64,000 bases of DNA from contig CAJTDN010000001.1 of NCBI GenBank assembly GCA_910574865.1, forward strand, positions 62,001 through 126,000, written 5' to 3'. Numbering within the stretch: position 1 is the first letter of the stretch; each line of letters begins with the position of its first letter. A program made the position numbers and the translations under genes. The stretch comes from Lachnospiraceae bacterium (GTDB lineage: Bacteria; Bacillota; Clostridia; Lachnospirales; Lachnospiraceae). Positions 36,075 to 43,418 of this stretch are shown piece by piece. Below the pieces are notes generated by a model. It worked only from the letters and a program-made list of their open reading frames with translations, searched no databases and was not told where the DNA came from.

Positions 36075-36677
36075 TCAAAGTCCCAATTGTTTTACATATT
36101 TAAAAAAGTACGTGCGCCCGATTCCCAGTTCCGTCAGCGCCTCTTCCAGCCCGATTTCCTTCTGCCGCCATTTTCCAACCACGTCCTCGAACGCGTCCGG
36201 CAGTGGCTTGCCCGGATTTCCAAAATGCACGCCCCGCTCCCTGGCCGCCGCGATTCCTTGTGCCTGGCGTTTCCGAATGTTTTCCCGCTCGTTCTGCGCC
36301 ACGTAAGATAGGATTTGCAAGACCAGGTCCGCAACGAATTTTCCCGTCAAATCCTTCCCCTTGTCCCTCGTGTCCAAAAGCGGCATGTCCAAGACGACGA
36401 TGTCCACCTGCTTTTTGCGGGTGAGCATGCGCCATTGCTCCAGGATTTCCTCATAGTTGCGCCCCAGCCGGTCAATGGACTGCACCACGAGAAGATCGCC
36501 CTTCTTTATTTTCCTCAGCATTTTCTGATAAGATTTCCGCTCAAAATCCTTCCCGCTCTGCTTGTCCATGAAAATGTGCTCCTCCGCGATTTCAAAATTT
36601 TGCAGGGCGATTTTCTGCCTGGCCTCGTTTTGCTCCTTGGTCGATACGCGGACGTATCCATAAACCGTGCTTTTCAT
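36075..36677 (-). CDS. small serine recombinase (resolvase/invertase family)
   Basis: 200 residues, the size of Hin/Gin-type invertases. The N-terminal catalytic domain has the nucleophile Ser in YGYVRVSTKEQ and the arginine motif QSIDRLGRNYEEI; the long helix ends in NERENIRKRQAQGIAAARERG; residues ~155-200 are a short helix-turn-helix. ATG 36677 is preceded by GGAGGATTGAATAA. It is transcribed towards the inverted repeats flanking the adhesin promoter and is the obvious enzyme to flip that segment. A transposon-type resolvase is the alternative, but no transposase lies beside it. Confidence 0.9.
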   Translation of the reverse strand: MKSTVYGYVRVSTKEQNEARQKIALQNFEIAEEHIFMDKQSGKDFERKSYQKMLRKIKKGDLLVVQSIDRLGRNYEEILEQWRMLTRKKQVDIVVLDMPLLDTRDKGKDLTGKFVADLVLQILSYVAQNERENIRKRQAQGIAAARERGVHFGNPGKPLPDAFEDVVGKWRQKEIGLEEALTELGIGRTYFFKYVKQLGL

Positions 36678-36908
36678 TTATTCAATCCTCCATTTTCAAC
36701 TTAATGTACCTGATTATTGTACTTCAAAATTAAGATTTACTCCCTTGAAATGAAAAATCTCTTCCAGACGGTGCGCGGATACAACCGGTAATCCACAACC
36801 GAAGTAAAATAGGGATTGTCAAAATATTTTTCACAAAAGATTTTTATTTTCTGCAAAAATCCTCTTGAAATTTTCCGACAATGCCCTACAACGAAGGGAG
36901 AATTGTTT

Positions 36909-37242
36909 ATGGAGAAACGAACGTTGCAGGAATTGAACTTGTTGGACGACTTCCTATTTGGAAAGATAGTCACCTACCCGGGAATCGGGGAGCGGTTTTG
37001 CAAACAGCCTCCCGACACCGTCTTGGGTGTGAAACTGGACAAGATAAAAATTGTCCCACAGGAAATGTACTTAGGCGCGGACACGAATCTGCACGGTGCC
37101 AGACTGGATGTCTACATCGAGGAGGAGAATGGATAGCGAAGTGACTTTGGACTATATGAAAACATTTGAACATGACAAAATGATATATGAAAAGTGCACG
37201 GAGCTTTTGAAGCAACTCCGACAAGGCCTCAACAAGATTTAA
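36909..37242 (+). pseudogene. Rpn / PD-(D/E)XK nuclease-family transposase, internally deleted
   Basis: From ATG 36909 (AAGGGAGAA before it) a frame reads MEKRTLQELNLLDDFLFGKI and ends at 37136 with ARLDVYIEEENG, the start of the Rpn/PDDEXK nuclease domain up to an acidic active-site motif. A shifted frame from 37129 gives EVTLDYMKTFEHDKMIYE, like the C-terminal end of the same family, stopping at 37242. The ~200 residues between are missing. Complete members are ~300 residues and spread in clostridial genomes. Confidence 0.7.
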
Positions 37243-37278
37243 GCAAGCGAGACAAACGCTCCCAATTGCTACGCCTCC

Positions 37279-37320
37279 CGAAACGTGCTAGAATCCAAGC
37301 ACATATCCGGGAGGCGAAGT
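37279..37320. other. hairpin past yqeY
   Basis: GCCTCCCG pairs with CGGGAGGC, with an inner GTGCT/AAGCAC pairing. It lies ~35 bases beyond the yqeY stop and also just after the Rpn remnant. No T-run is present. Confidence 0.4.
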
Positions 37321-37351
37321 CTTTCAGGCTTCTTCAAGAACGCCACCCGTC

Positions 37352-37801
37352 TCATCTCATCATGGACGCGACAATCTCATTTACCTGTTTGCCGTCCGCC
37401 TTGCCTTTCACCTTGGGCATCAACTCTTTCATGATGCGTCCCTTGTCCTTTCCGGTCGGTTCCGTGATGCCAAGTTCGGCCAACACGTCCTTGACAATGG
37501 AACGAATCTCGTCTTCTCCCATCATCTTGGGCGCGTATTCATCAAGCACGGCCAGACGGTGCTCGCACTCGGCGATAATGTCGGTGCGGTCTTCCGGGGT
37601 GAGGGACAATGTCTCCTTGACCTGCTTGATTTCCTTTAACACGACTTGCGCCTCCTCTTCGGCGGTCAAATCGGCCCGCTTGTCAATCGCCTTGTTCTTT
37701 AAGGAAGACAGCAAGAACGAAAGGGACTCCTTGCGCTCCTTGTCCTTGGCCTTCATGGCGGCCACCATCGCGCTTCTCACTTCATCAATCATGCTCATCA
37801 T
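37352..37801 (-). CDS. yqeY: GatB/YqeY-domain protein
   Basis: 149 residues; ATG 37801 (or 37798) preceded by GGAGGT. Small helical protein with the YqeY domain, also found at the C-terminus of the amidotransferase subunit GatB, where it contacts tRNA. Conserved stretches: DEVRSAMVAAMKAKDKERKE, LSFLLSSLKNKAID, and GKDKGRIMKELMPKVKGKADG. Free-standing YqeY is widespread in Firmicutes, often near rpsU or phoH; its role is unknown. Here it follows pduL after a 166 bp gap. Confidence 0.88.
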   Translation of the reverse strand: MMSMIDEVRSAMVAAMKAKDKERKESLSFLLSSLKNKAIDKRADLTAEEEAQVVLKEIKQVKETLSLTPEDRTDIIAECEHRLAVLDEYAPKMMGEDEIRSIVKDVLAELGITEPTGKDKGRIMKELMPKVKGKADGKQVNEIVASMMR

Positions 37802-37831
37802 TCACTACCTCCATCCATATTTCATATTGTG

Positions 37832-37858
37832 CCCACGGCAAATTTTATTTGCCGTGGG
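37832..37858. other. perfect hairpin between pduL and yqeY
   Basis: CCCACGGCAAA and TTTGCCGTGGG pair perfectly (11 bp) around a TTTTAT-type loop. A second inverted repeat (ATACTG/CAGTAT) lies at 37918-37952. Neither has a T-run on the minus strand. Confidence 0.45.
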
Positions 37859-37967
37859 AATTGCCCCACTCCAGCCGCAAAGCGGCGAAGTTCCTTACGC
37901 GAATCACGCGCATCCATCTATACTGCGGGACAAATGTCTCCGCCCCACAGTATAAGTCATTCCCGCC

Positions 37968-38609
37968 TCAGCGATGTATGCCGGCCTGCAATTCTTCTGC
38001 CCATGCCTGCAAGTTGTAGGTGTACCCGTCAAATAATTTGAGTATGACGCCGGTCGGGTCGTCATCGTTGGCAAATGCGTTTGCCTCGTCGGTGTCCACG
38101 TGCATCGCCAGCCGGAACGAGGGGCTGACGCGGACAACCACGTCGGAAAAAATCAAGGAACGTTCGTAACTGGTGGTGATGACGAAGACGATGTCATTGT
38201 CCCGGACGTGTGCCCGGATTGCGTCAAGCGGCGCCATGTGGATGTGCCGTTTGGCGACGATGACCCCTTCTTTCAATTCCAGGCTCCCGCAGGGGCCGAC
38301 CAGCGTGCAGCCCGGCGTGCCGGCTATGTCGCCGGATTGGCGGATGATGCCCGGGATGCCGAGCTTGCGCGCGTCCGTCACGGAAATTTCCACCTGCGTG
38401 CGCGGACGGAACGGTCCAAGCACCACGACGCTGTCGAACCGCCCCTTGGGGCCGACGACGGCCAGACGTTCCTGGCAGGCGTACTGCCCCGGCTGGCTTA
38501 ATTCCTTGATATAGTTCAACTTGCCCTCCGGGCCGAACAAAGTCTTAAAATCTTCCTCGGCCAAGTGAATGTGCCTGGCCGAAGTCTCAATGGGAATTGT
38601 CAGGCTCAT
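37968..38609 (-). CDS. pduL: phosphate propanoyltransferase PduL
   Basis: 213 residues from ATG 38609 (ACGAGGT upstream). PduL interconverts acyl-CoA and acyl phosphate. The two repeated zinc-site motifs are visible: SARHIHLAEEDF near the start and AKRHIHMAPLDA in the middle, then AMHVDTDEANAF. No encapsulation peptide precedes the first motif and no microcompartment genes are near, so this is probably a cytosolic phosphotransacylase used in acetate or propionate formation instead of Pta. Confidence 0.9.
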   Translation of the reverse strand: MSLTIPIETSARHIHLAEEDFKTLFGPEGKLNYIKELSQPGQYACQERLAVVGPKGRFDSVVVLGPFRPRTQVEISVTDARKLGIPGIIRQSGDIAGTPGCTLVGPCGSLELKEGVIVAKRHIHMAPLDAIRAHVRDNDIVFVITTSYERSLIFSDVVVRVSPSFRLAMHVDTDEANAFANDDDPTGVILKLFDGYTYNLQAWAEELQAGIHR

Positions 38610-38807
38610 GGAAAAATACCTCGTCTTTTGTTTTTTCATGACTCATGCCATTACCCGCAGCCAATCCGACAGACGGCCATGGCCATTTAAAATGGATGAT
38701 ACAAGTAACGACTTTTTCCATTTTATCAGAAGGAGGCGCATTTTTCAAGTGGGATGGTCATATAATTGAGAAAAGAGAGACCTTGAAAAAAGGGAAGGGA
38801 TTTGCGC

Positions 38808-39194
38808 ATGGAAAAAACGACAAGTCAAGAACTGAACTTACATATAAAGGGGGCCTGGATATTGAAGGCAATGCTGGGTTCCTACCTGGTCACGGGCGTT
38901 TCACTGTTGCTGTTGGCATTTTTGATGTATAAATGGAACTGGGACGAAGGAAAAATATCCGTGGGCATCATCGTGGTTTACGTGCTTTCAACCTTTGTCG
39001 GCGGCTTCATAATCGGGAAATGTGCAAAAAGCAGGAAGTTCCTATGGGGCTTGGCATCGGGAATTTTATATTTTTCCCTTTTGCTCATCATTTCATTGGC
39101 ATTTTACCATTCATTGCAAGACGATGGCGGGAACGCGCTGTTTTCGCTCCTTTTGTGCGCGGGTGGCGGAACGCTTGGCGGGATGGTGTCATGA
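38808..39194 (+). CDS. TIGR04086-type membrane protein
   Basis: 128 residues, ATG 38808 with GAAGGG upstream (a TTG at 38802 is possible). Four hydrophobic helices: AMLGSYLVTGVSLLLLAFLM, ISVGIIVVYVLSTFVGGFII, GLASGILYFSLLLIISLAF, and a Gly-rich C-terminal one ending GGTLGGMVS. This is the pattern of the small Clostridia/Bacilli family TIGR04086 of unknown function. It stands alone, divergent from pduL. Confidence 0.8.
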   Translation: MEKTTSQELNLHIKGAWILKAMLGSYLVTGVSLLLLAFLMYKWNWDEGKISVGIIVVYVLSTFVGGFIIGKCAKSRKFLWGLASGILYFSLLLIISLAFYHSLQDDGGNALFSLLLCAGGGTLGGMVS

Positions 39195-39461
39195 CGGGCG
39201 CGTGCCCATGCGACGCCGCCCATGACAAACGTGTGCCCCGGGCGGAACGGTATCGTGATTTCGTTTTTGAAATTTGGCGTGAATAATTCTCCATTTTTTA
39301 CAGATACTAGAAATACTTTTATTGGACGGATGCCGCGCGGCACGGCCCAAGGCACCGTGAAAAGAAAAGGAACCTCAAATGATGGTGAAGCTGCAAATGG
39401 TGGCAAAAATGCAAATGATGGGAATATTGCAAATGATAGTAAAAATGGAGGAACTTGGACT

Positions 39462-40007
39462 ATGAAGGCAACAGGAATTGTGCGTAGAATAGATGATCTT
39501 GGACGTGTCGTGATTCCAAAGGAGATACGCCGCACGCTGCGGATTCGGGAGGGGGATCCGCTGGAAATATTTACGGACCGTGAGGGCGAGGTTATCCTGA
39601 AAAAATATTCGCCAATCGGTGAACTGGGCACGTTGGCAAAACAGTATTCGGAGAGCCTGGCACAGACAATGAACTGTACGGTTTGCATTACCGACAATGA
39701 CCAGGTGGTGGCTGCCGCCGGGGCGGGCAAAAAGGACTTGCATGAAAAATACATCAGCAAGGAGTTGGAGGAGACATTGCAGCAACGCGGCCAGGTGCTT
39801 GCCGGAGCGGACAATAAAAATTTCGTGAACATCGCGGAAGGAGCGGCAGAATATAGGGAAGAGGCCATTTGCCCCATCATCAGCGAGGGCGACGTGATTG
39901 GCGGCGTGATTCTATTAAATAAGGAAGAAAAAAGGAAATTCGGCGAGCTGGAGCAAAAGGTGGCGATGAGTGCGGCCGGATTCCTGGGGAAACAGATGGA
40001 ACAGTAA
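39462..40007 (+). CDS. spoVT: stage V sporulation protein T
   Basis: 181 residues from ATG 39462, preceded by GGAGG. N-terminal AbrB-type swapped-hairpin DNA-binding domain (GIVRRIDDLGRVVIPKEIRR, LRIREGDPLEIF) and C-terminal GAF domain from ~residue 60 (NCTVCITDNDQVVAAAGAG, CPIISEGDVIGGVILLNK). SpoVT tunes sigma-G-dependent genes in the forespore, which supports a spore-former. The frame is open ~240 bases upstream but that part is low-complexity and not SpoVT-like. Confidence 0.92.
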   Translation: MKATGIVRRIDDLGRVVIPKEIRRTLRIREGDPLEIFTDREGEVILKKYSPIGELGTLAKQYSESLAQTMNCTVCITDNDQVVAAAGAGKKDLHEKYISKELEETLQQRGQVLAGADNKNFVNIAEGAAEYREEAICPIISEGDVIGGVILLNKEEKRKFGELEQKVAMSAAGFLGKQMEQ

Positions 40008-40015
40008 AAAAGAGG

Positions 40016-40046
40016 CGGCATGACCCACGAGGCCATGCCGTTTTTT
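40016..40046 (+). terminator. spoVT terminator
   Basis: CGGCATG pairs with CATGCCG, followed by six T. It starts 8 bases after the spoVT stop. Confidence 0.85.
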
Positions 40047-40106
40047 GCTTCCCGGCATCGTTCACACGAATTCAGCAAAGCAAGCACTTAATTCGTGCAA
40101 ACCATA

Positions 40107-40745
40107 CTAATTCGCGCAACCCGAATCCCATTTTTTGTAAACACTCTCCAGCGCGTCCACCACGCCGTCGATTCCCAGAAGGCTTGCGTTGAACATCATC
40201 TGGTGCGCCTCGATGCCCCCCCATTCCCGTCCGGTATGCTCTTCATAATAGGCCTTCCTGCCCCTGTCAACCCGCTTGATTTTCTCCCACGCTTTCCTTT
40301 CGTCCAAATTATAAAGTTCCATGATTCGGCGGATTCGGTCTTCCTTGTATGCATAAATGAACACATTAATACAATTCGAATAATCTCCCAGAACGTAATC
40401 CGAGCAACGGCCAACGAAAATCGCCGGGCCGCGCTGCGCCAGCTTCTGGATTAAGGCGGACTGTTTTTCATACACCTGATCCGTCAACGATTCCTCGAAC
40501 ATTTTCCCGCTCATGAACGTGATGTAATCCGTCGGGTCGGTAATGAGGGCCGACCTATATTTTCCCAGCAAGGATTCGTCCACCCGCGCCGCGTCTTCCA
40601 TGGAAATCTTCAATTCGCCCGCCGCCATCCGAATCAGGTTGTGGTCGTACAACGGAAGGTCCAACCGCCCGGCCAGCCTGTTGCCAATATCATGCCCACC
40701 ACTCCCGAACTGCCTGCCAATCGAAATCACCGTATGCTTCGTCAT
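40107..40745 (-). CDS. cytidylate kinase-like protein
   Basis: 212 residues from ATG 40745, preceded by AAAGGAG. P-loop kinase fold with an altered Walker A (SIGRQFGSGGHDIGNRLA), as in the cytidylate-kinase-like family (AAA_26-type) that is common in Clostridia and distinct from true Cmk. Other motifs: FVGRCSDYVL and RGRKAYYEEHTGREWG. Substrate unknown. It starts 5 bases after the GH36 stop, so the two are co-translated. Confidence 0.85.
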   Translation of the reverse strand: MTKHTVISIGRQFGSGGHDIGNRLAGRLDLPLYDHNLIRMAAGELKISMEDAARVDESLLGKYRSALITDPTDYITFMSGKMFEESLTDQVYEKQSALIQKLAQRGPAIFVGRCSDYVLGDYSNCINVFIYAYKEDRIRRIMELYNLDERKAWEKIKRVDRGRKAYYEEHTGREWGGIEAHQMMFNASLLGIDGVVDALESVYKKWDSGCAN

Positions 40746-40750
40746 AAAAA

Positions 40751-43333
40751 TCACTCCTTTCCGAAGTGGAGAACCACTTCCTCCATAAAGTACATCCTCG
40801 CGTCAAAGTCCTGGTACAGCCTCGTGTTTTTTTCATATCCGCCGCCCGCGAACCCCTGGCTTAGCTTGACCCCCACCTGGTTTAAGCAGGCTCCGGAAAC
40901 CTCCACGCATTCCCGCTCCCCGTCCATTTTGATGAACTTGTCCGCCACCTGCATCGCCAGCCCGTCCTTTTTAACGGCCACCGGTGAAATCAGGTTGACG
41001 AGGTCGCCAAAGCGGCGAATGGACACCTTGCGTTCCTGGTTCGTGAAACGGTACGTTTTCTCCGGAGCAAGCCCCCGCGCACGAAATTCCTCGTAAGCGT
41101 GGTTCGGGGACACCATTCCTTGTACCATCACCCCGACGGCCCCACTCTTGTCCGGAGCCACGCACAACCATTTGCACGCCTGCTGCCCCGGCCTCGGCCC
41201 GTCCTGCGCCGACGCGCCTAGTACCGCCAAAACATTTTCCATGCCCAGGCAATTTCGCGCGGCCGAACTGTCCAGCCGGTACCAGTCCCCGTACTGCAGC
41301 GTCCGCCGCCATTTCTTGTAAAGGGCCACCTGCGCCGCGATTTCCTCCCGTTCCTGCTTGCTCATCGCCGCCAGGTTGCACTCATATCCGAGCACGCCGA
41401 ACGCGGCCACGCAAAACCGGGTGTCGAGCGGCGTCTCCCGCAACGTCTGGTGGTTCGGGCATCCCGACACGTGCGCGCCGATGACCGACTGCGGATACCC
41501 ATAACTATACCCGTTCTGAATGCGGGCGCGGCACAACGCGTCCGTGTTGTCGCTTCCCCAAATCTGCGGCATGTAACAGAGGATGCCAAGGTCGAAGCGG
41601 TTACCGCCCGACGCGCACCCCTCGAACAAAATATGCGGGAAGCGTTCCGTCAGTGTCTTCATCACCTCGTACAAGCCCATGACGTAGCGGTGGGAAAATT
41701 CTTTCTGCCTCTGCGGTGGCAGCTGGGACGAATATACGTCGGAAAAGTTACGGTTCATGTCCCATTTTACATATTGGATGTCCGCCGAGGAAAACACCTC
41801 CGTCAATTGGGCAATGATTTCGTCCCGCACGTCCTTTCGCGTAAAGTCAAGAATCCGCTGGTTGCGTCCCTCGGAATGCGCCCGCCCGGTAATCTGCACC
41901 GCGTAATCGGGATGCGCCCGGTACAAGTCGGAATCGACGTTCACCATCTCCGGCTCCACCCATATGCCGAGCCGCATGCCCATCGCCTTCAATTTTTCGG
42001 CCAGGCCGGCAAAACCATGGGGAAGTTTTTTCGGATTGACTTTCCAGTCCCCCAGCGAGCACGTGTCATTGTTGCGCCGCCCAAACCAGCCGTCGTCCAC
42101 GACGAACAGCTCGATTCCGGCCTGCGCCCCCGCCTTGGCAAGTGAAAGGAGTTTACGCTCGTCAAAATGAAAATACGCCGCCTCCCATGAATTTAGAAGT
42201 ACCGGCCGCTCCTTGTGCTTCCACTCGCCGCGCACCACGTGCTCCCGCACGAAATGGTGCATGTGCCTTGAAATGTCCGAAAACCCGTGCGCGGAAACCG
42301 TCATCACCGCCTGCGGGGTCTCGAAAAATTCCCCGCTCTCCAGCATCCATGCGAACTCCTCTTCATTGATGCCGGCCAGGAAACGGCTCTTGCCATGCCC
42401 GTCCACCTCCACCAGTTCTTTATGGTTGCCGGAATAAATCAGGTTGCAGGCAAAGCATTCCCCGAAAGTCTCCGTCGCTTCCGGATGCGCCAGCATCACG
42501 AAGGGGTTGGCCACGTTGGAGGAATTCCCCGTGCGGGAGGAAATGCTTGCGCACCCCTTTTGTACGAGCGTCTCCGCATGGTTCATCTCGCTGGCCCAGT
42601 GGCCGCCAAACGTCACGAAGCGGTAGCCGCCGCGCTCCAGGTCGAGCTGCGTGCTCATCAAACGGTCGATGCAAAGGCGCGCCCCGCTCCGATTGGTAAG
42701 GATTGCCCCGCGCACGATGCAATCCGCTTCCGGGTACACCGTGTAATATAATTCCAAACGAATATTTTCATGCCGCTCCTTCAAGCACACGTACAACGTC
42801 TGCACTCCGGCCGAACCCGGTGCGTCCGGCCGTCCCGGTTCCACGCACGCGCCTGGCCGCGCGCCATCCTCCACCCCCGCCTTCGCGCCATCCCCCGGAT
42901 TTGCACACGCGCCCGGCCGCTCCGCCTCCACATATGCAAAGGGCAGTGTTTCAAGCCTCGGTGCCCCGTCCTCGACACGATAACTTTCATAACGAAAATC
43001 CGTCGTCCGGCAACCGTTCGACAATGTCAGCTTGATGAACGGCTGGCGAAAATCCCCCTTTCCCTCGCCGGACGCCTCCAGGCAATACTCCTCCAAATAG
43101 ACGTTTTTTCCTTTCACGCCACCAAACTCCTCCTCGGAGTAGGAAAGCCCGCATCCCATCGCGTTGACCGCCTTGTGCCGCATCGCCTCGTATTCTCCCC
43201 GGCCGATGTCCAGAAATTCCCCATAATACAAATGCTCCAGATGGCCGCTCGGCAATTTGGCAAACGCATATGTCGTATGATCCGTGTTCAGTACGAACAA
43301 GCCGTTTTCTTCTTTGATTCCCCGTCCTTGCAT
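40751..43333 (-). CDS. GH36 alpha-galactosidase
   Basis: 860 residues, above the usual ~730. N-terminal beta-supersandwich, (beta/alpha)8 barrel from ~residue 370, C-terminal beta domain. Catalytic nucleophile Asp in YVKWDMNRNF and acid/base Asp in WGSDNTDALCRARIQNGYSY; also VLLNSWEAAYFHFDE and FVVDDGWFGRRNND. No signal peptide, so it hydrolyses imported alpha-galactosides (melibiose, raffinose type). A ~40-residue Pro/Gly/Ala insert with repeated RPGAC motifs (around residues 140-180) interrupts the N-terminal domain. No transporter is adjacent. Confidence 0.92.
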   Translation of the reverse strand: MQGRGIKEENGLFVLNTDHTTYAFAKLPSGHLEHLYYGEFLDIGRGEYEAMRHKAVNAMGCGLSYSEEEFGGVKGKNVYLEEYCLEASGEGKGDFRQPFIKLTLSNGCRTTDFRYESYRVEDGAPRLETLPFAYVEAERPGACANPGDGAKAGVEDGARPGACVEPGRPDAPGSAGVQTLYVCLKERHENIRLELYYTVYPEADCIVRGAILTNRSGARLCIDRLMSTQLDLERGGYRFVTFGGHWASEMNHAETLVQKGCASISSRTGNSSNVANPFVMLAHPEATETFGECFACNLIYSGNHKELVEVDGHGKSRFLAGINEEEFAWMLESGEFFETPQAVMTVSAHGFSDISRHMHHFVREHVVRGEWKHKERPVLLNSWEAAYFHFDERKLLSLAKAGAQAGIELFVVDDGWFGRRNNDTCSLGDWKVNPKKLPHGFAGLAEKLKAMGMRLGIWVEPEMVNVDSDLYRAHPDYAVQITGRAHSEGRNQRILDFTRKDVRDEIIAQLTEVFSSADIQYVKWDMNRNFSDVYSSQLPPQRQKEFSHRYVMGLYEVMKTLTERFPHILFEGCASGGNRFDLGILCYMPQIWGSDNTDALCRARIQNGYSYGYPQSVIGAHVSGCPNHQTLRETPLDTRFCVAAFGVLGYECNLAAMSKQEREEIAAQVALYKKWRRTLQYGDWYRLDSSAARNCLGMENVLAVLGASAQDGPRPGQQACKWLCVAPDKSGAVGVMVQGMVSPNHAYEEFRARGLAPEKTYRFTNQERKVSIRRFGDLVNLISPVAVKKDGLAMQVADKFIKMDGERECVEVSGACLNQVGVKLSQGFAGGGYEKNTRLYQDFDARMYFMEEVVLHFGKE

Positions 43334-43418
43334 GGTTTTTCACCCCCGCTTGAATTTTTTCATTCCTCACCCGGCGTGCCGTTTGCCTTCATTTGGCGCG
43401 CCATTGTTTCCATTTCCC

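Noticed and set aside
36737-36973. Minus-strand 78-codon frame
   Set aside because: Antisense to the Rpn-type fragment and the recombinase upstream region; no domain or ribosome-binding site.
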